Positions 51,700 to 59,201 of a stretch of DNA of 64,000 nucleotides are shown in pieces; position 1 is the first letter of the stretch; each line of letters starts with the position of its first letter. The position numbers and the translations under genes are program-made. The stretch comes from Streptomyces abyssomicinicus (lineage in GTDB: Bacteria; Actinomycetota; Actinomycetes; Streptomycetales; Streptomycetaceae), in contig NZ_BBZI01000005.1 of assembly GCF_008974245.1 (NCBI RefSeq), positions 1,095,876 through 1,159,875 of the forward strand, in the 5' to 3' direction. The notes beneath the pieces are model-generated. The model was not told the DNA's origin. It did no database searches and saw only the letters and a list, made by a program, of their open reading frames with translations.

Positions 51700-53337
51700 C
51701 TACCCCTCGCGGTCGGGGCGGACCTCGATCTCCCGCCCCTGCCAGCGCCTGCGCAGCCAGCGGTCGTGGCTGGCCAGCACGATCGCCCCGGGCCCGCTGC
51801 CCAGCGCCTCCTCCAGCTCGTCGCACAGGCTCGGCGACAGGTGGTTCGTGGGTTCGTCGAGGAGCAGCAACTGCGGCGGCCGCGCCACCAGCACGGCCAG
51901 CGCGAGCCGCCGGCGCTGCCCGACCGAGAGCCTGCCGACCGGCCGGTCGAGGTCCGTCTCGTGCAGCAGGCCCAGCGAGCCGAGCGGCACCGCCTCGGCC
52001 CGCTCGGCGCCCAGTGCCAGCCGGTAGGTGACCCGGACGGACCGGTCCGGCCGCTCGAAGACGGTGTCCTGGGCGAGCTGTCCCACGGTCAGTCCGGCCC
52101 GCCGCCGCACCTCGCCCCGGGGCACGAGCCGCCCGGCCAGCACCGCCAGCAGGGTCGACTTGCCGGCCCCGTTCCCACCGGTGACAAGGAGACGGTCGGT
52201 CACCGGCACCTCCGCGCTCACCGGTGCGAGCCGCCCCGGCACCCGCACGCGGTCCAGGGACACCAGCGGGCCGTCCCCCTCCTCCTCCGCCACCGGCGCG
52301 GCCAGCGCCGTGCTCCCGAACCGCAGCGGCCTGGGCGGCGCGGCGACCTGGGAGCGCTCCAGTTCCTCGAGGCGGCGGACGGCCTGGCGCACCCGCCGGG
52401 AGATCTGGCTCTGGACCCGGCCGGCGCGGTGGCCGTAGCCCATCTTCTCGTTGTCCCGCGGGCCCCGGTCCGGCGCGACGCGGTGCGCGGTGACCCGCGC
52501 GGAGACCCGCAGAGCCTGGAGTTCCTCCTGCTCCTCGGCCCAGCGCCGCTCCCAGCGCTCGCGCGCGGCCCGCTTCCCAGCCAGGTAGTCGCTGTAGTTG
52601 CCGCCGTGACGGACCGGGCCGTCCACCGCCGGGTCGAGGTCGACCAGGTCCGTGCACACCGCGTCCAGGAAGGCCCGGTCGTGACTGGCCAGGACGACGA
52701 CTCCGGGCAGGGCCCGCAGCCGCTCCTCGAGGAAGGCCGCGGCGGCGTCGTCGAGATGGTTGGTCGGTTCGTCCAGCAGCAGGGCGGAGGGCTGCCGGAC
52801 CAGCAGCGCGGCCAGGGCGAGCCGGCCACGCTGCCCGCCGGAAAGTGATCCCAGGGTCCGGTCGTGCCCGAGGGCGCCCAGACCGAGACCGTCGAGCACC
52901 AGCACGGCACGCCGGTCGGCGTCCCAGGCCTCCCGCTCCTGGGCGTGTTCGAGGCGGCCGCCGTACGCGTCGAGCAGGCCGGTGTACCCGGGCGCGTCCT
53001 CGGCGGTCCGCGCGAGCCGCTCGGCGAGCCGTTCCAGCTCGGCGAGGTCCTCCCTGGCCTCGCGCAGCGCGTCGTCGAGGACGGCGGCGATCGTCGAACC
53101 GCTGTCGTACGGCATCTCCTGCTGGAGGAAGCCCAGGTCGGGCGGCCTGATGACGTCACCGGCGTCGGGCTCGTCCGCCCCGGCGAGCAGGCGCAGCAGG
53201 GTCGACTTGCCGACGCCGTTCTCTCCGATCAGGCCGATGCGGTGTCCCGGTGAGGCGGTGAGGGAGACGCCGTCGAGCACGCGCCGGCCGTCGAGCGTGC
53301 GGACGAGGTCGTGGGCGAGCAGAGGGGGCTGAGGCAT
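51700..53337 (-). CDS. ABC-F family protein (second of a tandem pair)
   Basis: The 545-aa soluble protein has two ABC ATPase domains. Domain 1: Walker [44 protein letters not shown]. Domain 2: [41 protein letters not shown]. The interdomain region (about 240-320) is highly charged with RERWERRWAEEQEELQALRV. The closest general resemblance is to the antibiotic-resistance ABC-F group of Streptomyces, which protect the ribosome. The upstream gene (53416-55050) is another ABC-F, 78 bp away on the same strand, so they probably share the leader at 55183. Confidence 0.88.
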   Translation of the reverse strand: MPQPPLLAHDLVRTLDGRRVLDGVSLTASPGHRIGLIGENGVGKSTLLRLLAGADEPDAGDVIRPPDLGFLQQEMPYDSGSTIAAVLDDALREAREDLAELERLAERLARTAEDAPGYTGLLDAYGGRLEHAQEREAWDADRRAVLVLDGLGLGALGHDRTLGSLSGGQRGRLALAALLVRQPSALLLDEPTNHLDDAAAAFLEERLRALPGVVVLASHDRAFLDAVCTDLVDLDPAVDGPVRHGGNYSDYLAGKRAARERWERRWAEEQEELQALRVSARVTAHRVAPDRGPRDNEKMGYGHRAGRVQSQISRRVRQAVRRLEELERSQVAAPPRPLRFGSTALAAPVAEEEGDGPLVSLDRVRVPGRLAPVSAEVPVTDRLLVTGGNGAGKSTLLAVLAGRLVPRGEVRRRAGLTVGQLAQDTVFERPDRSVRVTYRLALGAERAEAVPLGSLGLLHETDLDRPVGRLSVGQRRRLALAVLVARPPQLLLLDEPTNHLSPSLCDELEEALGSGPGAIVLASHDRWLRRRWQGREIEVRPDREG

Positions 53338-53415
53338 GAGGTCCGTTCCACGTGATCGGTGTACGGCCCGCGGGGCGGTGCGCCTCGGCGCGGGCCAGGT
53401 CGACACGCCGACGGC

Positions 53416-55050
53416 TCACACCTCGGGGCGCCCCGTCTCGCCGAGTTCGCCGTCGGCCAGACGCAGCCACCGCCGCACGCCGATCTCCCGCAGGAACCGC
53501 TCGTCGTGGCTGACCACCACGAAGGCCCCCTGGTAGGAGTTGAGCGCGCTCTCCAACTGGCCCGTGCTGAGCAGGTCGAGGTTGTTCGTCGGCTCGTCCA
53601 GGAGCAACAGGTGCGGTGCCGGCTCCGCGCACAGGACGCAGGCCAGGGTGGCGCGCAGGCGCTCCCCACCGGAGAGCACGCCGACGGGCAGATGGGCGCG
53701 GGGCCCCCTGAAGAGGAAGCGGGCGAGCAGGTTCATCCGCTCGGCCTCCGGCCGCCGCGGGGCGTGGTCGGCGAAGTTCTCGGCGACCGTGCGGTCCAGG
53801 TCCAGCAGGTCCAGACGCTGCGACAGATGGGCTACCCGGCCGTCGGCCCGCTTGACCACGCCGCTCCCCGGCGCCAGGTCGCCGCTCAGCAGCCGCAGCA
53901 GAGTGCTTTTCCCGGCGCCGTTGGGGCCGGTCAGCGCGATGCGCTCCGGGCCGCGGATCGTCAGGTCGACGCCGTCGGCGGCGAACACCTCCTCGTCCCC
54001 GAGGCGCACGCGGAGCCGCTCGCCGAGGAACAGGGTGCGCCCGGCGGGCACGTGGGTGTCCGGCAGGTCCAGCGTGATGCGCTGCTCGTCGCGCAGCGCG
54101 CGCCCGGCCTCGTCCAGCCGGGCCTGTGCCTCGCCGACCCGGCCGGCGTGCACCTGGCCCGCCCGGCCCGCGGACTCCTGCGCACCCCGCTTCATGTTCC
54201 CGGCGAAGATGCGGGGGAGCCCGGCGTTCCGCAGGTTGCGGGCGGCGTTGCTCTGCCGGCGTTCGGCGCGCTCGCGGGCCTGCTGCATCTCCCGCTTCTC
54301 GCGCTTCAGTTCCTGCTCGGCATTGCGGACGTTCCTCTGCGCGGCCTCCTGCTCGGCCCGCACCGCCTGTTCGTAGTCGGTGAAGTTGCCGCCGTAGAAG
54401 CGCAGTTCGCCGGAATCGAGCTCGGCGATGCTCTCCATGCGGTCGAGCAGCGCGCGGTCGTGGCTGACCAGGAGCAGGCAGCCGTCGAAGTCCTCCAGCA
54501 CGTCGTACAGCTTGTGGCGGGCCTCGGCGTCGAGGTTGTTGGTGGGCTCGTCGAGCAGGAGCACGTCGGGCCGCTTCAGCAACTGGGCGGCGAGGCCGAG
54601 GGAGACGATCTGGCCGCCGCTGAGCGTGCTCAGGCTCCGGTCCAGGGTGAGGCCGGCCAGGCCCAGGCGGTCGAGCTGGGCGCGGGTGCGTTCCTCGATG
54701 TCCCAGTCGTCGCCGATGGTGGCGAAGTGCTCCTCGGCGACGTCCCCGGACTCCACGGCGTCGATGGCGCGGATGACGGCGGCGACGCCCAGTACCTCGG
54801 CGACGGTGAGGTCGCCGGTCAGGGGCAGGGTCTGCGGGAGGTGGCCGAGGGTGCCGGAGACGGAGACCGACCCGGTGCGGGGCCGCAGTTCACCGGCGAT
54901 CAGCTTGAGCAGCGTGCTCTTGCCGGTGCCGTTGGGCGCCACGAGGCCGGTGCGGCCGGAGGCGACGGTGAAGGACAGGTCCTGGAAGACGGGGGTGTCG
55001 TCGGGCCAGGAGAAGGACAGGCTGGAGCAGACGACGCGGGCGTCGGACAT
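53416..55050 (-). CDS. ABC-F family protein (first of a tandem pair, leader-controlled)
   Basis: The 544-aa protein has two ABC ATPase domains. Domain 1: [43 protein letters not shown]. Domain 2: [43 protein letters not shown] long Arg/Glu-rich coiled linker ([40 protein letters not shown]) lies between them, as in ribosome-protecting ABC-F proteins. The SD GAGG lies 8 nt before ATG 55050. The preceding leader holds a 9-codon ORF and hairpins, suggesting antibiotic-induced attenuation. With the following gene it forms a likely resistance pair; the drug is unknown. Confidence 0.88.
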   Translation of the reverse strand: MSDARVVCSSLSFSWPDDTPVFQDLSFTVASGRTGLVAPNGTGKSTLLKLIAGELRPRTGSVSVSGTLGHLPQTLPLTGDLTVAEVLGVAAVIRAIDAVESGDVAEEHFATIGDDWDIEERTRAQLDRLGLAGLTLDRSLSTLSGGQIVSLGLAAQLLKRPDVLLLDEPTNNLDAEARHKLYDVLEDFDGCLLLVSHDRALLDRMESIAELDSGELRFYGGNFTDYEQAVRAEQEAAQRNVRNAEQELKREKREMQQARERAERRQSNAARNLRNAGLPRIFAGNMKRGAQESAGRAGQVHAGRVGEAQARLDEAGRALRDEQRITLDLPDTHVPAGRTLFLGERLRVRLGDEEVFAADGVDLTIRGPERIALTGPNGAGKSTLLRLLSGDLAPGSGVVKRADGRVAHLSQRLDLLDLDRTVAENFADHAPRRPEAERMNLLARFLFRGPRAHLPVGVLSGGERLRATLACVLCAEPAPHLLLLDEPTNNLDLLSTGQLESALNSYQGAFVVVSHDERFLREIGVRRWLRLADGELGETGRPEV

Positions 55051-55073
55051 GGAGGTGACCTCGTGAGGATGGA

Positions 55074-55090
55074 GGCAGAACACTTCTGCC
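55074..55090 (-). promoter_or_regulatory. Hairpin just upstream of the ABC-F ribosome site
   Basis: GGCAGAA CAC TTCTGCC, perfect 7-bp arms with a 3-nt loop, lies in the leader between the upstream ORF and the SD. It could be the terminator or sequestering arm of the attenuator. Confidence 0.45.
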
Positions 55091-55151
55091 CCGGTGGCAG
55101 ACAAGGGGGAGGAGGGGACGACAGCGAGGCCACGACGGCGGTGCTTCCGCG

Positions 55152-55190
55152 CACCGGCCGGTGGCCTGTCGGGTCCGGGTGATCACCCGG
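55152..55190 (-). promoter_or_regulatory. Two palindromes at and after the leader-ORF stop
   Basis: CCGGGTGATCACCCGG (55175-55190) spans the TGA of the leader ORF. CACCGGCCGGTG (55152-55163) follows it on the minus strand. A stalled ribosome would cover the first and change which hairpins form. Confidence 0.5.
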
Positions 55191-55212
55191 AGATGTCGTC
55201 GTCCACCACCAT
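55183..55212 (-). CDS. 9-aa leader peptide of the ABC-F operon
   Basis: The ORF is MVVDDDISG followed by TGA, with a strong SD (GAGGAG, about 7 nt before ATG). It lies 132 bp before the ABC-F start on the same strand. Short ORFs in this position induce downstream ABC-F genes when drug-bound ribosomes stall. The small size and SD argue for function, but induction is inferred. Confidence 0.65.
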   Translation of the reverse strand: MVVDDDISG

Positions 55213-55438
55213 GTCTGGGCTCCTCAACAAGCGATCAACGTCTTCAGCAGGGTAACAGCAGGGGCGCGGGGCAGGGCGGAAGCATGGGGAAGGACGCGCG
55301 AGCACAAGGACGGCCCGGCGTCACTCGGGCAGGGGCGGACCGCCGTCCGGGGCCGGCCCTGACCGGGAGACGCCGGCCGTCCGGCCCCGGCCGACGGCCC
55401 CAAAGGAGCGGCCGGCCGCCGGCCGTGGTCGTCGGGGC

Positions 55439-56236
55439 TCAGCCCGGGACCGGGGTGAGCAGCACGAAGTCCGCGTCCGACCGGTCGAGGCAGACGGCCA
55501 TCCGGCCGACGCCCTCCGCGTCCTCGGGCCCCATCTGCACACTGCCGCCGTTCTCGGTGACCCTGGCGACCGCGGCGTCGCAGTCGGTGACGTTGAAGAC
55601 CGGGTGCCAGTACGGACGGCCGTGCGCCAGGCCGAGGTTCTCCGCGGGCAGCTCCATGAGACCGCCGTGCATCCGTTCCTCGGGGAGCCCGGCGGGGGTG
55701 ATGAGCGAGTAGGTGCCCCCACCGCCGGGCAGCTCCATGTCGCTGAACCGCCAGCCGAGGACGCCGCCGTAGAACTCCTTCGCGGCGGTGGCGTCGCTCG
55801 TGTACAGCTCGGTCCAGGACAGCGAGCCCGGCTGGTCCACCAGTTCGACGCCCTTGTCCGTGCCCGGCTGCCAGACGGCGAACTGTCCGCCCAGGGGGTC
55901 GCTGTACTGCGCCATCCGGCCCCATTCGTCGAGGTCCGTGGGGGCCACCCGCACCGTGCCGCCCGCGCCCTCCACGGCCCGGGTCGTGGCGTCCGCGTCC
56001 TCGACGCGGTAGTAGATCATCCACGCCGGGCGGGCGCCCTCCTCGGTCAGCTTGCCGAGCCCGGCGACGATCTTGCCGTCCTTGCGGAACATGCCGCCTT
56101 CCATGTCCTCGCTCTCGCCCATCGACTCGTAGTCCCAGCCGAGCACGGAGCCGTAGAAGGCCGCGGCTTCGCGCACGTCGGGTGCGCCGAGGTCGAGCCA
56201 GCAGGGGGAACCGGGCGCGAAGTCATTGGTGATCAT
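55439..56236 (-). CDS. VOC family protein (two glyoxalase-like domains)
   Basis: The 265-aa protein consists of two vicinal-oxygen-chelate halves: GSPCWLDLGAPDVREAAAFY GSVLGWDYE, ending GGQFAVWQPG (residues 9-127), and GSLSWTELYTSDATAAKEFY GGVLGWRFS, ending DRSDADFVLLTPVPG (about 136-265). Metal-binding positions are only partly conserved. This two-domain type is often called a hydroxylase-like VOC protein in Streptomyces; substrate unknown. It is probably monocistronic. Confidence 0.9.
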   Translation of the reverse strand: MITNDFAPGSPCWLDLGAPDVREAAAFYGSVLGWDYESMGESEDMEGGMFRKDGKIVAGLGKLTEEGARPAWMIYYRVEDADATTRAVEGAGGTVRVAPTDLDEWGRMAQYSDPLGGQFAVWQPGTDKGVELVDQPGSLSWTELYTSDATAAKEFYGGVLGWRFSDMELPGGGGTYSLITPAGLPEERMHGGLMELPAENLGLAHGRPYWHPVFNVTDCDAAVARVTENGGSVQMGPEDAEGVGRMAVCLDRSDADFVLLTPVPG

Positions 56237-56359
56237 GGTGATGACTCCCTTCCGCAGATCCTTGACGCCTCCAGCGTGGCACGGGGTCGCGGCGGGCGCC
56301 CGTCGTGCCGCGGAGGGGTGGGCGGTACGACGCGACGAGGCCCGCGGGAGCGGCGCTGC

Positions 56360-56422
56360 CGCGGGCCCGGGGCTACTGCGGTTCCGGGCGACCGCGGGCC
56401 CGGGGCTACTGCGGTTCCGGGC
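56360..56422. repeat. Two direct copies of a 30-bp sequence (period 33)
   Basis: CGCGGGCCCGGGGCTACTGC plus GGTTCCGGGC occurs at 56360-56389 and 56393-56422 without mismatch. It lies between the VOC gene and the next minus-strand gene. Confidence 0.85.
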
Positions 56423-56479
56423 TGCCGCGAGCCCGCCGCGACCGCCGCGGAAGACCGCGCCCCGGGCGGTGGCCGGGGC

Positions 56480-56788
56480 TCACCCCGTCCGGTGCTGCTC
56501 CTGGACGTCGCAGTCGGTGTAGACCGGCGGTCGCGTCATCAGCTGGGAGAGCCGCCGTGCCAGCTCGTCGGTCTCGGGGGCGTCGCTGTTGGCCATGGCG
56601 CTCTCGTGGGAGTCGAACTCCACCACGGCGAGATAGCGGTTCGCGTCGGCCCGGTCCTTCAGCAGCGTGCGGGCGGTGGGAGCGTTGGCCCGGCCCTGCG
56701 AACGGGCCTGCTCCTCGTACGCGCGCATCATCTCGCGCACCTCGTCGATGCGCTCCGTCTCGAAGTCGATGATCTGCACGAACTTCAT
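56480..56788 (-). CDS. Small dimeric alpha-beta barrel protein
   Basis: The 102-aa protein begins MKFVQIIDFETERIDEVREM MRAYEEQARSQG and continues RYLAVVEFDSHESAMANSDA PETDELARRLSQLM. This is a ferredoxin-like pattern of antibiotic-biosynthesis-monooxygenase/Dabb relatives. No catalytic residue can be named. The gene is well formed with high GC3. Confidence 0.75.
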   Translation of the reverse strand: MKFVQIIDFETERIDEVREMMRAYEEQARSQGRANAPTARTLLKDRADANRYLAVVEFDSHESAMANSDAPETDELARRLSQLMTRPPVYTDCDVQEQHRTG

Positions 56789-56968
56789 CCGGCGGTCACT
56801 CCTCGTCTCTCACGGGCCTGCGGGCGGGGTCCGGTACCCACGGCCACCACGGTGCCGCTCGGGCCAACGAGTCACCGATCACGAGGCAACGGAGCCGACG
56901 GCCACGATGAGCCACTTGGGCGGACCCTTCCCCCGCCCGCGACGGGGCCGTCGCCGGGCAGGGCACCG

Positions 56969-57877
56969 TCAGACCAGTTCGCGTATCCCCGGCCGGTCGC
57001 CCCGCGCGTCCCCGGCGGGGCGGGGCCTGCGCATGCCGACGGCGACGCCCGCCGCGACGAGCAGGGCGCCGGTGACGTCTGCGGGCCCCGCGTGGCCGAT
57101 ACCGAGCACGACGGTGGTGAGGAGCGCGCCCACCGGTACCAGTCCGGCGAAGAGGCCCGCGCGGTCCGCGCCGAGGCGGCGCAGCGCGTCGTACCAGAGG
57201 AAGAAGGCGGCCGCGGTGACGATCGCGCCGAGGTAGCCGAAGGCGGCCGCCTCGCCGGAGGTGGGCAACCGCAGGGAGGCCGTGCCCTCCATGACGAGGC
57301 TCGCGACCAGCAGCATGGGCACGGACAGCGCGGCGGGATAGGCGGCGACCCTCAGCGGACCGAGCTTGGGCAGCAGCGGGACGGCCAGCAGGGAGAAGGC
57401 GACCTCGCCGGCGAGTGCGCCCAGGGCCAGCAGGAAGCCCGTCATGCTGCCCGAGCCGAGGCCGGCGGCGACGGCCGTGCCCAGGGCGACCACGAGGGCG
57501 GCCCCGACGGTGCGGGGTGCGGGGCGCCGGCGTTCCATCAACGGCCCGACCAGGGCGAGCACCAGAGGCACGGCTCCGACCACAGCGGCGATCATGGCGG
57601 GTCCGGCGTGCCGGGTCGCCTCCACGAGGAACACGTTGAACCCGGCCAGGCCGGTGGCGGCCAGCGCGAGCAGCAGGATCACGTCACGCGGCGTCAGCCG
57701 CACGCGGGGCAGGCGCTGCTGACGTACCACGGCGAGCAGGATCACCGCGGCGAGCCCATAACGTAAGGCCTGCCCGGCGAAGACCGGGTAGTCGGCGATG
57801 GTGGCGGAGACCGCGGTCGAGGTGCCGACCAGCAGCATGGCCGAGGCGGCGCCGACGGGGGCTGCGGAGAGTTTCAC
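56969..57877 (-). CDS. EamA/DMT family transporter
   Basis: The 302-aa protein has ten hydrophobic segments in two EamA halves: FAGQALRYGLAAVILLAVVR and GLAGFNVFLVEATRHAGPAM in the first half, VTAAAFFLWYDALRRLGADR in the second. It is probably an exporter of small metabolites. GTG 57877 overlaps the stop of a 33-codon ORF (GTGA), so translation is coupled. Codon 38 is TTA (57764-57766), suggesting bldA dependence. A TetR gene is divergent, with an operator between them. Confidence 0.88.
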   Translation of the reverse strand: MKLSAAPVGAASAMLLVGTSTAVSATIADYPVFAGQALRYGLAAVILLAVVRQQRLPRVRLTPRDVILLLALAATGLAGFNVFLVEATRHAGPAMIAAVVGAVPLVLALVGPLMERRRPAPRTVGAALVVALGTAVAAGLGSGSMTGFLLALGALAGEVAFSLLAVPLLPKLGPLRVAAYPAALSVPMLLVASLVMEGTASLRLPTSGEAAAFGYLGAIVTAAAFFLWYDALRRLGADRAGLFAGLVPVGALLTTVVLGIGHAGPADVTGALLVAAGVAVGMRRPRPAGDARGDRPGIRELV

Positions 57878-57975
57878 GCGGCACGCTCCGACGAGGTCGC
57901 GGTGCTGCCCGCCGGCGCGGAGAACCGCGCGGCCGGGCCTGACGACGCTTCGGTGGTGAGGGCGGTGCGGTGCAC
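57874..57975 (-). CDS. 33-aa peptide coupled to the EamA transporter
   Basis: The ORF is MHRTALTTEASSGPAARFSA PAGSTATSSERAA. It has a very strong SD (AAGGAGG, 6 nt before GTG) and its TGA overlaps the transporter GTG. The peptide is rich in Ser, Thr and Ala with no domain, so its main role may be translational coupling. Confidence 0.55.
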   Translation of the reverse strand: MHRTALTTEASSGPAARFSAPAGSTATSSERAA

Positions 57976-58010
57976 GAGTTCCTCCTTCGGTCGGCGGTAA
58001 CTGAGAGTAG

Positions 58011-58038
58011 ACGGTATCAATAAATCCGTGAACTGCAA
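58011..58038 (-). promoter_or_regulatory. Promoter for the EamA unit (TTGCAG, 16 bp, TACCGT)
   Basis: On the minus strand TTGCAG (58038-58033) and TACCGT (58016-58011) are spaced 16 bp, upstream of the coupled peptide. Confidence 0.45.
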
Positions 58039-58087
58039 CAGAGCTGATGCAGATATGGCTTGGATCGCATCAGCGATGTACCGTATT

Positions 58088-58106
58088 GCTGGACAAGTGG
58101 TCCAGC
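58088..58106. promoter_or_regulatory. TetR operator GCTGGAC-N5-GTCCAGC
   Basis: The perfect inverted repeat (7-bp arms, 5-bp spacer) lies 10 bp before the TetR start, overlapping its probable promoter. Confidence 0.7.
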
Positions 58107-58116
58107 GGGAGGTGCG

Positions 58117-58692
58117 ATGGGGCAGACGGCGACACGAACGTTGCGGGCGGACGCGGAGCGCAGTGTGCGCGTGATCCTGGAGGCGGCCGAGCGGGTGCTC
58201 GCGGAGGATCCCGGCGCCTCCATGGAGCAGATCGCCGCGGCCGCGGGGGTGGCCCGCACGACGATCCACCGGCGGTTCGCCAACCGGCAGGCGCTGATCG
58301 AGACGCTCGCCTCGTCGGCGGCCCGCCAGCTCGCCCAGGCGGTGGAGGACGGCAGGCCGGACACGGCGCCGCCGCTGGTGGCGATGCACCGAATAACGGC
58401 CAACGTGCTGGAGGTCAAGAGCGCCTGGGCGTTCGCCCTGGAGCTGCCGGCCGACCCGGACAGCGAGGCCGCCCGCCTCCATCAGGGCATCGCCCGGCGC
58501 TGCATCGCCGTGCTGGAACGGGCCCGGGCCGACAAGCTCATCGACGAGGCGGCCGACCTGGACTGGGTGCGCCGGGTCTACTACGCGCTCCTGAGGGAGT
58601 CCCTGCAGGACAACGCCGCGGCGGCCGACCCGGACACCCTCGCCGCCCGCATCATCGACACCCTGCTGCACGGAGCCGGCCCGCGCGCCTGA
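58117..58692 (+). CDS. TetR family regulator divergent from the EamA transporter
   Basis: The 191-aa protein has an HTH (GASMEQIAAAAGVARTTIHR RFANRQALIETLASSAARQL, residues about 31-70) and a helical C-terminal domain. ATG 58117 has GGGAGG 5 nt upstream. The operator palindrome is 10 bp before the start. Divergent organisation suggests it represses the EamA transporter unit and itself. Confidence 0.92.
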   Translation: MGQTATRTLRADAERSVRVILEAAERVLAEDPGASMEQIAAAAGVARTTIHRRFANRQALIETLASSAARQLAQAVEDGRPDTAPPLVAMHRITANVLEVKSAWAFALELPADPDSEAARLHQGIARRCIAVLERARADKLIDEAADLDWVRRVYYALLRESLQDNAAAADPDTLAARIIDTLLHGAGPRA

Positions 58693-58858
58693 ACGCTCCG
58701 TGCCGTGTCGCCGCACCCGGCTGCCAGGCCCTGCCGCGCAGCCGGGTGCGTGCGTTCCGCGCGCCGTGTGAAGCGCTTCGACGCGGGCCCGGCGGGGGAT
58801 CGCGGGAACAGGCGCGGGACGGGGCAACGAGCCCTGACCGGCCGCATCCTCCGAGGCA

Positions 58859-58874
58859 GTCGAAGCGCTTCGAC
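58859..58874. promoter_or_regulatory. Palindrome GTCGAAGCGCTTCGAC, LacI-type operator candidate
   Basis: A perfect 16-bp palindrome of the shape bound by LacI-family repressors, 95 bp upstream of the CebR box and distinct from it. Confidence 0.6.
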
Positions 58875-58911
58875 GTTTTCCGGTCCTCGGTGGACGGGGC
58901 GCGTGCGCGGA

Positions 58912-58927
58912 GTCGAATTTCTTCGAC
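58912..58927. promoter_or_regulatory. Second GTCGAA-N4-TTCGAC site
   Basis: The same 6-bp arms as 58859-58874 with a different 4-bp centre (TTTC), 53 bp away. Repetition of the arms supports a real operator. Confidence 0.55.
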
Positions 58928-58968
58928 GCCGCGCACACCTTGACGCCGACTCGATCGCGGATCGAAAG

Positions 58969-58982
58969 TGGGAGCGCTCCCA
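58969..58982. promoter_or_regulatory. CebR box TGGGAGCGCTCCCA (GH74 gene)
   Basis: A perfect 14-bp CebR palindrome, identical to those at 20247 and 63419, lying 220 bp before the GH74 start. Confidence 0.88.
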
Positions 58983-59201
58983 GCTCAGGCGAGGGGCGAC
59001 AGGGAACCCGGCGGGGCTCCGTGTCGCCCCTCGCCGGGCGTACCCGTCCGTCGCGTACGGCGAGCGACCGCCGAGCCGCACCCGACGGTTCCGTCCACCA
59101 CATCCCCCTGCCCCGGTGCTCCCACGGGCGGCGGCACGCCCGCCGCCGGGACTCCCGGCCCGTGCCCGGAGGACACCGGGGCGACGAGGAAGGAACCAAC
59201 C

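Larger units (their letters stand above)
58693..59201. other. Regulatory region upstream of the GH74 gene
   Basis: No gene is supported. It contains the half-related palindrome GAAGCGCTTC (58770-58779), two GTCGAA-N4-TTCGAC sites and one CebR box, all listed separately, before the SD (AAGGA) of the GH74 gene. Confidence 0.5.
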
